This document shows, in pieces, positions 1 through 8,713 of a stretch of 64,000 bases of DNA. Source of the DNA: an uncultured Psychrosphaera sp. (lineage in GTDB: Bacteria > Pseudomonadota > Gammaproteobacteria > Enterobacterales > Alteromonadaceae); assembly GCF_947500655.1 (NCBI RefSeq), contig NZ_CANMSK010000013.1:1-64000 (forward strand), given 5' to 3'. Positions within the stretch are counted from its first letter, which is position 1. Each line of letters starts with the position of its first letter. Position numbers and translations under genes: made by a program. The notes below the pieces were generated by a model. The model searched no databases, was not told the DNA's origin, and saw only the letters and a program-made list of their open reading frames with translations.

Positions 1-77
1 TGGCGGAACGGACGAGACTCGAACTCGCGACCCCCGGCGTGACAGGCCGGTATTCTAACCAACTGAACTACCGCTCC
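1..77 (-). tRNA. tRNA-Asp (GTC)
   Basis: The reverse strand reads as a complete 77-nt tRNA starting GGAGCGGTAGTTCAGTTGG and ending in an encoded CCA. The anticodon loop CTGTCAC contains GTC, and the T-loop is GGTTCGAGTC-like (TTCGAGTC seen). The acceptor arms GGAGCGG and CCGTTCC pair. It decodes aspartate codons. The gene lies at the window edge, so further tRNAs may precede it upstream. Confidence 0.95.
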
Positions 78-182
78 CTTACTTACATGTCGTCAGCTTT
101 GCTAAACAACGGCGCGGATATTAAAGTCTGAATGCCCTACCGTCAACCCTTTTCTTCAGTTAAGTGTTTAAGTGGTTAAATT

Positions 183-1622
183 CTAATCTTCTGGCAGGCT
201 AAGGTCTAAAATATCATCAGGTGAATCATCACCGTCAGGTTTATTATCAAGCTCTTCTGCTTGAGGTTGCTCTTCAGTTTCAAACTCAGTGTCTGATGTT
301 TGTTTATCTTTATCTTTCTTTTTGAACATTCCTGCAAATGGATTTGTTATATCGCGTTTTAAAACAAATAACCAAATAACTAGGCAACCAAATAATAAAA
401 TTAAGATATTCATAAATACAATAAACCCAACAGGAATTTCAGGTTCTGGCTCTGGTTTGTATCCAGAAAATTCATCTTCCTTTTTATCATCAGTTAGAGC
501 ATCTGTCATTTCTGGTAATTCAATATAATCAATTGCAGGCTCTTCAGTAACAAATTGATACGGTGGTATATCTAACTGAAATTCGCGACCTTCTTTTGTT
601 GTACCAAATACATGCATATCAACAGTAAAAAGACCATATTCGCCATTAAAGATCTCTATACGTCTTTCTTGCATTCCTTCGATACTAAAAGTTTGCGTAT
701 CGCGATTAGGGAAACGGATAGTACCTTGAAACAATAAACTTAAATTATCAATATTTGTATCATCAACCGTAAATACAAAATTATGATAACGGTCGATTTC
801 ACCAGACTCGTTAGCTTTAGCTGGTATCACGGTGAATGAAACAGGCGAATCTATAACCGTAATAGGCTCTTGAATTAATTCTCTGCTAAATAATTCAGCA
901 TTAATTCGATAATTAGGGATCCACTCTCCATGTTCAGTATTAATGGTATATTTAATCGTAAACACACCATCTCTTGGTTTCTCATCTAACCCTTTACCGT
1001 CATCTAAAAACTCCCCTAATTGAAAAATACTAGTGCCAAAATTATCTTTCGTGGGATCTTGAGTTGGATATAAATTAGCTCTTAAGGTAATAACTTCATG
1101 AAACATTTTGGCTTTAATAGCTTCACTACCATTAATAACCCTAGCCTCTGCTTTAATGACCTCGTATTGAAATACGGTTTCGGGGAAACTATCAGCTTGT
1201 AGCTCAATATCCGTTAATATAATAATTTTACTGTCGGTTAATATATTCCCAACAGCTTGCCACGGACCGGGCATTGGCTTTTTGATTTTAATTAAGTCAT
1301 AACCAAGATCAGCATGCCAAACTATTGTTTTATCATTGGCATCACGGGGATAAATTTTCGAACCATCAGGTTGGATTAAGATGATTGGTTTTGAACCATG
1401 CTTTCTAAAAAACAACAACATAACCTCATCCACGTGGTGATCCACACGAAAGCGATTATTTAGAATTCTTATTTGATTTTTACCAGCATAATTTTTAATA
1501 AAATTAAGTTTAGGAGTATTTACAGTACTGACTGGAGAAACAAGATCTATTGCCGCAAAGCTTGGCAATGTCCCAACAAATAAAAGTACTACAAAAGCAT
1601 AAATTACTGAATGTTTCGCCAC
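183..1622 (-). CDS. TIGR03503-like membrane-anchored protein
   Basis: A 479-residue protein with an N-terminal signal peptide (hydrophobic residues about 8-22, ending FAA), a long extracytoplasmic region, one membrane helix at about residues 397-420, and a short, highly charged and acidic cytoplasmic tail (runs of K/D then E/D). The middle region contains beta-rich segments of the kind seen in the uncharacterised TIGR03503 family of Alteromonadales and vibrios. It overlaps the 3' end of dnaQ by 19 bp on the same strand and is probably co-transcribed with it. Its function is unknown. The topology suggests a periplasmic sensor or adaptor, but that is inference. The family assignment is from memory of similar proteins next to dnaQ. 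Confidence 0.7.
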   Translation of the reverse strand: MAKHSVIYAFVVLLFVGTLPSFAAIDLVSPVSTVNTPKLNFIKNYAGKNQIRILNNRFRVDHHVDEVMLLFFRKHGSKPIILIQPDGSKIYPRDANDKTIVWHADLGYDLIKIKKPMPGPWQAVGNILTDSKIIILTDIELQADSFPETVFQYEVIKAEARVINGSEAIKAKMFHEVITLRANLYPTQDPTKDNFGTSIFQLGEFLDDGKGLDEKPRDGVFTIKYTINTEHGEWIPNYRINAELFSRELIQEPITVIDSPVSFTVIPAKANESGEIDRYHNFVFTVDDTNIDNLSLLFQGTIRFPNRDTQTFSIEGMQERRIEIFNGEYGLFTVDMHVFGTTKEGREFQLDIPPYQFVTEEPAIDYIELPEMTDALTDDKKEDEFSGYKPEPEPEIPVGFIVFMNILILLFGCLVIWLFVLKRDITNPFAGMFKKKDKDKQTSDTEFETEEQPQAEELDNKPDGDDSPDDILDLSLPED

Positions 1623-2311
1623 AAACTCGTTCCACCATTCTCTTCTATTAAGGCTAATCTAGAGTCGTGCTCCAAGATTTCATTTTCTGTTGCATAAACT
1701 ACATTTAAATTTCTTTGCTTTACCATAGTTTGCGAACTATCCGCATTACCTGCATTTAATAACTGCTGTGCTAAATCCATATCCACTTGTCCACCTGTCA
1801 TTTGCAGGTAAACATCCGCTAATATTTCTGAATCGAGTAAAGCTCCGTGTAACATACGGTGGGTATTATCAATTTCATATCGACGGCACAATGCATCCAA
1901 ATTATTTTTTTGTCCTGGGTGCAGGTCTCTAGCCATTACTAATGTATCGACCACAGGACAAAAATCTTCAGTGCCTGTCCAATCTTGCCACAAAATACCA
2001 AACTCATTATCCATATGCCCGATGTCAAAAGGCGCGTTATGAATAACTAATTCTCCACCTTTTATGTAATCAAAAAACTCATCGGCAATATCTTTAAATA
2101 ACGGTTTATCTTTTAAAAATTCGTTAGTTATACCGTGAACACCTATCGCTTCGTCTTCTATTGCTCGTCTTGGGTTAATATAAACATGGAAATTATTGCC
2201 AGTTAAACGACGGTTTACCATTTCCACACAACCAATTTCTATGATCCTGTGCCCTTGTCTTGGGTCAATACCTGTTGTTTCTGTATCTAAAATTATTTGT
2301 CGTTTTGCCAT
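1604..2311 (-). CDS. dnaQ: DNA polymerase III epsilon subunit (3'-5' proofreading exonuclease)
   Basis: A 235-residue DEDDh exonuclease that proofreads for the replicative polymerase. Exo I is seen as ILDTETTG (D9, E11), Exo II as HNAPFDIGHMDNEF near residue 91, and Exo III as HGALLDSEILAD, carrying the H and D ligands near residues 155-160. The C-terminal tail is shorter than in E. coli (243 aa) but has the usual linker to the alpha subunit. It is divergent from rnhA across an 88-bp gap, the classical dnaQ/rnhA arrangement of gammaproteobacteria. The downstream TIGR03503-like gene starts inside its 3' end. Confidence 0.95.
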   Translation of the reverse strand: MAKRQIILDTETTGIDPRQGHRIIEIGCVEMVNRRLTGNNFHVYINPRRAIEDEAIGVHGITNEFLKDKPLFKDIADEFFDYIKGGELVIHNAPFDIGHMDNEFGILWQDWTGTEDFCPVVDTLVMARDLHPGQKNNLDALCRRYEIDNTHRMLHGALLDSEILADVYLQMTGGQVDMDLAQQLLNAGNADSSQTMVKQRNLNVVYATENEILEHDSRLALIEENGGTSLWRNIQ

Positions 2312-2399
2312 TTATCTATTCATTTTGTTTTTCTTTATCGTCATTATGGAGTATAACCCCTATTTCTTATGAATATCATCTATTTGGGAAATCTTCCTT

Positions 2400-2861
2400 A
2401 TGAAATCAGTACAACTTTTCACAGATGGCTCTTGTTTAGGCAATCCAGGTCCAGGCGGATACGGTGCATTACTTATTTATAACGACAGTAAAAAAGAGCT
2501 CAGTCAAGGTTATAAAAAAACCACCAATAACCGCATGGAGTTACTTGCCGTTATTAAAGGTTTAGAAGCATTAAAATCGTCATGTACATTAGATATCACT
2601 ACAGACAGTAATTATGTAAAAGATGGCATTACCAAGTGGATAATTAATTGGAAGAAAAATGGTTGGAAAACCGCAGCAAAACAACCGGTTAAAAATGTCG
2701 ACTTATGGAAAGCATTAGACGAACAAGTGAAAGAGCACAAAATATCTTGGCACTGGGTTAAAGGTCACTCAGGTCATCCAGAAAACGAATTAGTGGATGA
2801 CTTAGCAAGAGAAGCGGCTGAATCTAAAAACTTGATTGAAGATACTGGTTTTAAAGGCTAG
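2400..2861 (+). CDS. rnhA: Ribonuclease HI
   Basis: A 153-residue cytoplasmic RNase HI, which cuts the RNA strand of RNA-DNA hybrids during replication and R-loop removal. The four acidic catalytic residues are visible: D9 ([11 protein letters not shown]), E47 (NNRMELLAV), D69 ([10 protein letters not shown]) and the C-terminal D of [10 protein letters not shown], with the conserved H in [11 protein letters not shown]. Length matches E. coli RnhA (155 aa). It is divergent from dnaQ and followed by an intrinsic terminator. Confidence 0.96.
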   Translation: MKSVQLFTDGSCLGNPGPGGYGALLIYNDSKKELSQGYKKTTNNRMELLAVIKGLEALKSSCTLDITTDSNYVKDGITKWIINWKKNGWKTAAKQPVKNVDLWKALDEQVKEHKISWHWVKGHSGHPENELVDDLAREAAESKNLIEDTGFKG

Positions 2862-2896
2862 GCCTTTCCTCTTGCAGTGTTTAAGATTTAACTACA

Positions 2897-2927
2897 ATAA
2901 AAAAGAACTGTATGGTTCTTTTTTTAT
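2897..2927 (+). terminator. Intrinsic terminator after rnhA
   Basis: A ten-base stem (AAAAAAGAAC / GTTCTTTTTT) with a six-base loop TGTATG runs into a T tract, 38 bp after the rnhA stop. The A/T symmetry means it could also act weakly for transcription from the other side. Confidence 0.8.
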
Positions 2928-2996
2928 TAGAAAAAACTCGAAGCTATTTCCGGCTAATCTAGCCATGTATGCTTTTAAAGCAATAATCATTAACAC

Positions 2997-3431
2997 TTAG
3001 GTCAATTCACCTAAATGAAAACCTGAAACTGCGTTAATTTTACCACGCCATAACATCCCTTGATCGCTTGGTAATTTGCAATCACCATGGAAAACGGTGG
3101 CATCTTTTAAATGAATATATTGCGCTGGGGGCAATTTTGTTTCACCTTCTTTCAGTGAATAAACCTCTGTATTCTTTAAAAATATTTCTCGAATTCCTTC
3201 CTTCTCATCATTTGGCCATTCATCTGAAAATAATTCTGCAAACATCTCAAAATACTTTTTACCGCTGATCATAATGCCAGAAATACTCTGACCACTCACA
3301 TTCAATGTGACACCAATTTCAAGATCTGAGGCGTTAGTTAGACTTGAAAGGTTTTGAAGAAACCAATCCACATTTACACCGTCTAGTCGTAATTTCTCTT
3401 CTATCCCTGCAATTGTATTTACTTCATTCAT
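2997..3431 (-). CDS. GvpU-like protein (gas-vesicle accessory protein family)
   Basis: A 144-residue soluble protein without a signal peptide. It shares the layout I remember for GvpU-type proteins: an early GVTLNVSGQSISGIMISGKK segment (here near residues 40-60), a central acidic stretch, a YIHLKDATVFHGD segment near residue 105, and a C-terminal WRGKINAVSGFHLGEL motif. In Bacillus megaterium GvpU belongs to the gas-vesicle cluster and affects vesicle clustering. No gvpA or other gas-vesicle gene is in this window, so the protein probably has another role here. It is followed on the same strand, 48 bp upstream, by a small lipoprotein gene that may share its transcript. Confidence 0.65.
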   Translation of the reverse strand: MNEVNTIAGIEEKLRLDGVNVDWFLQNLSSLTNASDLEIGVTLNVSGQSISGIMISGKKYFEMFAELFSDEWPNDEKEGIREIFLKNTEVYSLKEGETKLPPAQYIHLKDATVFHGDCKLPSDQGMLWRGKINAVSGFHLGELT

Positions 3432-3479
3432 AATATTTCCTAGTTTAATTGTCTATCAACTTAATAGAGGGGCGACTAC

Positions 3480-3803
3480 CTAATTATTTTTATTGTTTTT
3501 CAGGCCTTCGCTAGACATGCACTTGTCAATTCCTGCATATAATTCCTTTTCTTTTTCAGCATAAAAATGTTCCATTTTTTGTTTTTCACTATCAGATGTT
3601 TGCATACGTACTAACAAATTTCTTTGGCTAGACTTACTAATCCAATCATACATTTTATCATCTATCTGACACTTGATTTTAGCTTCACTTATCTTAGCTT
3701 CCGTTGCGTTTGTATCGTCAGCATTAACCCAGTTAGTGCTAGCGCAGCCATACATTAATGCAGTACTAATAATTAATGATATTTTTAACATTGTTTTTTT
3801 CAT
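3480..3803 (-). CDS. Small putative lipoprotein, unknown function
   Basis: A 107-residue protein with a short lipoprotein signal: basic MKKTMLK, a hydrophobic core, and the lipobox LMYGC at about residues 16-20. The mature part is charged and largely helical by composition (many E, K, Q, D), with no domain I recognise. It has a lysine/asparagine-rich C-terminus. It lies just upstream of the GvpU-like gene in the same orientation. Repeat copy A (3893-4013) sits 90 bp upstream of its start and may carry its promoter. Expected to be anchored in the inner or outer membrane; function unknown. Confidence 0.6.
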   Translation of the reverse strand: MKKTMLKISLIISTALMYGCASTNWVNADDTNATEAKISEAKIKCQIDDKMYDWISKSSQRNLLVRMQTSDSEKQKMEHFYAEKEKELYAGIDKCMSSEGLKNNKNN

Positions 3804-4439
3804 AAGTTATCCTAGTTTTAAGGCACGACAATTCGACCTAAATCGGGCAATCATGCTTTTTTGAATTAAAAGTGACTGTCTACGTTATTATTTTAATTTA
3901 ATAGATTATATTTTGTTTTTTTATCTATTCCTGCTTGATAGTTAAACCTGACTTAATTAACAATAACAGTATATTATGACAAAAAACATTACAGGTAATT
4001 ACAGGTTATTTTTTGCTTAGAGTGGTTTGATTAAATTAAGGTAAAGAAGTTACTAATGATGACTTGTTTTAGCTGAAAACGTTAAGGCTTTAGGCGGTAA
4101 GGCTTGAAGTTATTTTTTGAATTAAAGTAGATACACATATTACTTTAATCTTATATTTGTCTGGTTTTATCAATTTGTCTTATATTAAACCTCTAGAGAT
4201 TAAACCTTTAATTGAACAAGTAAAAATAGGCTAATGTATACAGTTTTTTATTGAGTTCCCCCCTGCTATTATCGCCTCACAATAAACCTTTTTAGCTTTC
4301 GCTAAATATACAATTTATTGGTACAATCGTTTTAATTAGATGATATAGCTAGTAACTTGCCTCTTCTTATAGTAAAAATACATAAAGAAATGAATTTCAA
4401 CGCATTCTTTTTAATGAATTAAATAATGAGACGTCTAAC
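3804..4439. other. 636-bp intergenic region with repeat copy A
   Basis: This stretch has no plausible ORF. It separates two divergent transcription units: the lipoprotein/GvpU-like pair (leftward) and the FHA-kinase pair (rightward). It holds repeat copy A (3893-4013) and a single 16-bp unit GGCGGTAAGGCTTGAA (4093-4108) that is repeated in tandem beside repeat copy B. The remaining ~330 bp before the FHA gene is very AT-rich and probably holds its promoter; I could not identify a specific operator. Confidence 0.6.
3893..4013. repeat. Long direct repeat, copy A
   Basis: About 120 bp closely matching 8545-8664 in the same orientation. Both begin TTAATTTAATAGATTATATT, share the TAACAATAACAGTATATT block, and end in TTACAGG-containing steps. 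The copies differ by scattered substitutions and small indels, so they are not recent. Read on the minus strand, both contain two CTGTAAT steps about 10-11 bp apart, a spacing typical of tandem response-regulator half-sites, and both lie upstream of a leftward gene. Confidence 0.85.
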
Positions 4440-5417
4440 ATGGCTTATTTAATAGAGAAAAATTGTCAAAAATGTTGTCATTTATATGCTCATCATAGTT
4501 TTGGCCGCTTTCAATTTTCAGTTGATACACTAATTGAAGATTTAAGTGTTTCTAAAATCCATGTAATTATTGAATGGTCTAACGGAAAATGGTTTATCCG
4601 CGACTTAAGTCGTAATGGAACTTGGTTAAACCATAAACGATTGGCTAAAGAAGAAGTCGAAATACTCAATGTCGGCGACACAATTACGTTCGCAGGCAAT
4701 AGCAACACTACCTATATAGTAAAAGATTTAAGCCCTCCGACAGATAAACTTATTAAGTTAGATAAAGAAGACAATTTCACTTGCGAATCTATCGACTTAT
4801 CGGCTTATAATTTAATTCCAGAACAATCGCCCGAGAATGTTGTTTTTTATGAACAAGTATCAGGACAATGGTTTATCGAAAGTTTAGACTCTCCTTCTAC
4901 AAAAGAGATACTAGAAGATAATACTGTCGTCAATATTTCTGGCGATAAATGGTTATTTCAGTCCAGTCACGTTGACGTTAATACAAATGTAACTAGTGTT
5001 CCGCAATATTATATTAGTGATTTGAAATTTCTATTTAATCTGAGCCTTGATGAAGAAACAACTGAGCTTAAGATCAACCATGATGATAAAGACATTGATC
5101 TACAAGTTCGTAGCCATCATTACCTAACACTAAATTTGGCAAGGTATAGAGCTGAAGATGAACGTCGAGGGGTTCCTTTTGAAGATCAAGGTTGGGTCAA
5201 TACAGAGCAACTTGTTAAAGACTTAGGTGTTGATATACGATATATCAACATTCAAATACATCGAGCAAGAAAGCAATTCGCTGAAGACATAAAGCATGTT
5301 TACGACGCTGAAAACATTATAGAAAGACAACTAAGGAAAGTACGTTTTACTGGTGCAGCTTTTGCTATATACAAAGGCAGTCAACTTGAGAGTGCTTTAA
5401 ATGTCGTTAACTCATAA
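4440..5417 (+). CDS. FHA-domain protein with C-terminal winged-helix-like domain
   Basis: A 325-residue cytoplasmic protein. An N-terminal FHA domain (about residues 15-95) shows the phosphothreonine-binding signatures G22-R23, S38-K39-x-H41 and S57-R-N-G-T61 followed by WLN. The C-terminal third (about 205-300) is rich in R/K and contains a helix-turn-helix-like segment with WVNTEQLVKDLGVDIRYINI and IQIHRARKQF, resembling a winged helix of the response-regulator type. Its stop overlaps the start of the downstream Ser/Thr kinase by 17 bp, so the two are translationally coupled. The FHA domain is therefore a likely reader of the kinase's own phosphorylation and may act as the DNA-binding output. 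A cysteine/histidine-rich N-terminus (C9, C12, C13, H14, H18, H19) is unusual. Confidence 0.8.
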   Translation: MAYLIEKNCQKCCHLYAHHSFGRFQFSVDTLIEDLSVSKIHVIIEWSNGKWFIRDLSRNGTWLNHKRLAKEEVEILNVGDTITFAGNSNTTYIVKDLSPPTDKLIKLDKEDNFTCESIDLSAYNLIPEQSPENVVFYEQVSGQWFIESLDSPSTKEILEDNTVVNISGDKWLFQSSHVDVNTNVTSVPQYYISDLKFLFNLSLDEETTELKINHDDKDIDLQVRSHHYLTLNLARYRAEDERRGVPFEDQGWVNTEQLVKDLGVDIRYINIQIHRARKQFAEDIKHVYDAENIIERQLRKVRFTGAAFAIYKGSQLESALNVVNS

Positions 5418-8004
5418 AGAATTTGTCAAATTTAACCAAGTAACAACAGAATATCAATTAATAAAATTACTAAACCAAGGCGGCATGGGCGCTGTCTATC
5501 TAGCTGAAGATACACGTCTAAAGCGCAAAGTTGCCATCAAATTTTTAAAAACTGAAACACAGTCAAAACTTGATGATCAGAGTATAAATAACAAGACTCT
5601 ACAAGAAGCCCAATTACTAGCTCGGCTAAACCACCCAAACATAGTGCAAATTCACGACGTACAGACCTTTGATAATTTTGTTTGTATTGTTATGGAGTAT
5701 CTACAAGGGAAAAACTTATTACAATTCCAACGACAACACATCAGCACGCTCACACAAAAACTTACTATTCTAGCTGATATCTGCAAAGGCATAGCCCACG
5801 CCCATAACAAAGGCGTTTTACACTGTGACATAAAAGCCAGCAACATTTTAATTGATCAGCAACAAACCAAGATCACTGATTTTGGTATATCCAAATTATC
5901 TATTGATAAAACAGAAAAGCCGGATGCATCAAGCTCGACCAGCTATGGCAGCTTAACAGCTATGTCTCCTGAGCAATTGCAGAATAAAGCATTAGATTTT
6001 CGCAGTGATTTATTTTCATTTGGTCTACTTGCATTTGAATGGATTACCGGAGATCACCCTTTCAAAAAAGCCTCGCCCCAGGCTATATCTCAGCACATTG
6101 TAGATGGCGAAGCGAAAGATGCATTACAGGTTATTCCACAATTGCCACGCGAGCTGGCATTGTTATTAAACCAATTATTACAAAAAGATAAACAACTACG
6201 TCCAAGCAGTGCTGAATTAGTTTATCAGCAGTTACAGGCTATTATCGTAGCAATAACTCAACAAAATATTTTAGCCCAAGACACTCAAGTTTTTGAACCG
6301 CTACAACCTAAAGAAAGCAGTTTACATAAAGTAAAAAAGTTACTGGCTGCCACTATGTTCATATTATGCTGTGGTGGAATTTATGGCTATATTCATTTAT
6401 CAGATATACCTGAACGTTACGTGGTTTTTTTACCTCCATCTATTGATAGTGAAAACCTTAAAAATAACAATACAACCCTATTAAACGCAGCAATTAACGA
6501 ATCTATCAAACAAAGTATTGTTAATCACAAAAAACTCAATTTAATTTCACAAAGTGAAATAAACGTAATAGCACCCGATATTAACATTAATAAACTCAGC
6601 AAGAGCACATTAGAAAAAATACACAATGCCACAGGTGCTCAAGAAGTTATCACCGCGAGTTTAAACTGTGAGCTAATACAGTGTTCTCTTACGTTAGAGC
6701 GCCTAACAGCACCTAATTGGACAGTACATTCACGTCAAAAATGGCCAGTTGTAACTGATAGTTACAGTTATTTATACAATTCAACAGGTCAAGAGTTTGA
6801 GGCTTTGTACCCAGACTTTCAAGATACTTACCTTGCTTTAGCAAAAGTAGATGATCAAGTATTGCAAACGCATTTAACTCTATATCAAGAGATAGTCATT
6901 GCTGAAAATTACAGCCAAGCGCTGTTTGAACGTATAGCGCAACTGATCATTACCGCACCAAATTTATACGCTAACTACGACTTATTAAAAGAAGTCGCTT
7001 TAGGACTGTACGCTGACTCTCAGAATGAAGAGGTTTTAACCAACGCAAAAAAAATATTATTTAACTCACCGTTCGATTATCAAAGTACTCCGTCCTTCCT
7101 ATATAACGCCGCTATGTTGGCGATTACCGGACATGAATGGGAGCAAGCCGAGAACTATATAAAAAAATTACGTCAGTCAGATAGTAACCTTTATATAACT
7201 CTTGAATTAGAAGGCTCTCTATATTTAAAAAAGGACGATTTACCCAAAGCTCAGCAAGCATTTGAAATAGCCCTAAAACTAAGACCAAACAATATTACTA
7301 AAGAGCTTTTAGCTACCGTATTATGGTGGCAAGGTAATGCAGAACAAGCTCGTAAATTATTAGAGTCTATATTGTCTATTTCGCCACAAAGCTTTGTAGC
7401 AAATCAAATGTTGGCGGATATTGCATTGTTTGAAGGTGACTTAGAAACAGCTATTAAAGGTTACAACAATACTATCTCTGTAAGACCTAACGCCATAGAC
7501 TACAGCCATTTAAGTGTTGCATATTCACTGCAAAGAGACTTTTCACAAGCTCTAGATGCAATTAAAAAAGCATTGCAGCTCTACCCCGATAATCCAGACT
7601 ATTTATTAAATTTAGCCGATATGCAAAAAGCCACAGGATTAACCGACAGTGCAAATACAACATATTACAAAGTAATTGATTTAACCAAAGACTCTGATGA
7701 CTTTGACGATTTATTAATTAGTTCCCAAGCTTATGGTCAATTAGGTAACGCAAAGTCAGCGCTAAAGTCACTAAATTTAGCCATCAGTATTGCACCAGAT
7801 AGTAATGAATATAGTTTTACAGCTGCTTTGGTTTATAGTTTGATAGGCGAACATCAATCGGCTTTGCTTTATATTGAAAAGTCCCTTGAAGCCGGTTATC
7901 ACCCTATGTGGCTTTCTTTACCTTGGTTTGAAACTCTATGTGATAAAGAAGAGTTTGTGAGCCTCACAGGACAATATAACTCTTCTGTTTGTTCTTCTAA
8001 TTAA
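5401..8004 (+). CDS. Membrane Ser/Thr protein kinase with periplasmic TPR region
   Basis: An 867-residue bacterial Hanks-type kinase. The kinase domain (about 18-285) shows the glycine loop NQGGMGAVYLAED, the ATP lysine K47 (VAIKFLK), the catalytic loop HCDIKASN (D143) and DFG at 160-162. The usual HRD arginine is cysteine, making this a non-RD kinase. One membrane helix lies at about 313-335. Beyond it, a domain (about 340-480) resembles the TolB/FlgO-like fold found in CadC-type proteins, and the last ~300 residues contain TPR-like helices (e.g. AQQAFEIALKLRPNN, ALDAIKKALQLYPDN). It probably signals from the envelope to the cytosol, with the overlapping FHA gene as partner. It ends 4 bp inside the convergent gene at 8001. 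Confidence 0.88.
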   Translation: MSLTHKEFVKFNQVTTEYQLIKLLNQGGMGAVYLAEDTRLKRKVAIKFLKTETQSKLDDQSINNKTLQEAQLLARLNHPNIVQIHDVQTFDNFVCIVMEYLQGKNLLQFQRQHISTLTQKLTILADICKGIAHAHNKGVLHCDIKASNILIDQQQTKITDFGISKLSIDKTEKPDASSSTSYGSLTAMSPEQLQNKALDFRSDLFSFGLLAFEWITGDHPFKKASPQAISQHIVDGEAKDALQVIPQLPRELALLLNQLLQKDKQLRPSSAELVYQQLQAIIVAITQQNILAQDTQVFEPLQPKESSLHKVKKLLAATMFILCCGGIYGYIHLSDIPERYVVFLPPSIDSENLKNNNTTLLNAAINESIKQSIVNHKKLNLISQSEINVIAPDININKLSKSTLEKIHNATGAQEVITASLNCELIQCSLTLERLTAPNWTVHSRQKWPVVTDSYSYLYNSTGQEFEALYPDFQDTYLALAKVDDQVLQTHLTLYQEIVIAENYSQALFERIAQLIITAPNLYANYDLLKEVALGLYADSQNEEVLTNAKKILFNSPFDYQSTPSFLYNAAMLAITGHEWEQAENYIKKLRQSDSNLYITLELEGSLYLKKDDLPKAQQAFEIALKLRPNNITKELLATVLWWQGNAEQARKLLESILSISPQSFVANQMLADIALFEGDLETAIKGYNNTISVRPNAIDYSHLSVAYSLQRDFSQALDAIKKALQLYPDNPDYLLNLADMQKATGLTDSANTTYYKVIDLTKDSDDFDDLLISSQAYGQLGNAKSALKSLNLAISIAPDSNEYSFTAALVYSLIGEHQSALLYIEKSLEAGYHPMWLSLPWFETLCDKEEFVSLTGQYNSSVCSSN

Positions 8005-8540
8005 CGACGTGAAGACAATTTTGGATCTTGTGACATATAAATACCATCATCAGGACCCGGTGATTTGTATTCCAAAATATACCTAAAATCAATAACTAAA
8101 GGGTCTTCAGCAAAGGTCAACTTAGTCACCTTAGATAAACTCTCTAGATTTAATTCCGTAGAATAAAATGACTTAGGCTTAGAAACCAGTTTACTCATTT
8201 TAATTTTCACAATATTTGGCGAAATAATAGTTGGAATAAATTTATATTGGCAATTGCCAAAAGCGGCTAACATTTCAATTCCGTTAGCATAAAAACTCCA
8301 CCCTTCAAAACTCTCAGGGATAACAACAATAAATTCAGCATATTGTTCTTGCTCTAGAGCATCATCCCCAGAAGCAAATTTGACCGAAAGAGAGTCAACA
8401 ACATTGCCCCCAAGTTTAGTTGGCCACTTAATATCATTACCATTTGGCAAAGCAGGCTCAAGAGTAAATTGCTGACTTAATGAAGTACAACCTTCAACAC
8501 ATGGAACCGTTAACTCTAAATCAATACCACTCATTTTCAT
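8001..8540 (-). CDS. Unknown protein, possibly DP-EP-like
   Basis: A 179-residue protein without signal peptide or membrane helix. It is beta-rich by composition, with alternating hydrophobic strands and no charged coiled coils. The C-terminus contains EYKSPGPDDGIYMSQDPKL, which vaguely resembles the SPDPQ tail of small so-called DP-EP family proteins; this is a weak impression, not an assignment. It is convergent with the kinase gene, overlapping its last 4 bp. The start is immediately downstream (minus-strand sense) of repeat copy B, which therefore probably carries its promoter. Placement suggests a link with the FHA-kinase module, possibly as a phosphorylation target, but nothing in the sequence proves that. 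Confidence 0.55.
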   Translation of the reverse strand: MKMSGIDLELTVPCVEGCTSLSQQFTLEPALPNGNDIKWPTKLGGNVVDSLSVKFASGDDALEQEQYAEFIVVIPESFEGWSFYANGIEMLAAFGNCQYKFIPTIISPNIVKIKMSKLVSKPKSFYSTELNLESLSKVTKLTFAEDPLVIDFRYILEYKSPGPDDGIYMSQDPKLSSRR

Positions 8541-8544
8541 TTCC

Positions 8545-8664
8545 TTAATTTAATAGATTATATTTTGTTTTTTATCTATTCCGGCTTTATGGTTAAAACC
8601 TGATTTAACTAACAATAACAGTATATTGGGACAAATAATATTACAGTTTATTACAGGCTGTTTT
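8545..8664. repeat. Long direct repeat, copy B
   Basis: The second copy of the repeat at 3893-4013, in the same orientation, starting four bases upstream of the leftward gene 8001-8540. On the minus strand it offers CTGTAATAAACTGTAATA, two direct half-sites 10-11 bp apart, then AT-rich promoter-like DNA. It is followed on the plus strand by the 16-bp tandem repeats, just as copy A is followed by one such unit. Confidence 0.85.
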
Positions 8665-8713
8665 CCTAAGTTGAAAGCTGTAAGGCTGGAAGCTGGAAGG
8701 TGGAAGGCGATAT

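Noticed and set aside
2997..3431. Evidence for gas vesicles in this organism
   Set aside because: One GvpU-like gene alone does not support gas-vesicle production; no structural gvp genes are seen.
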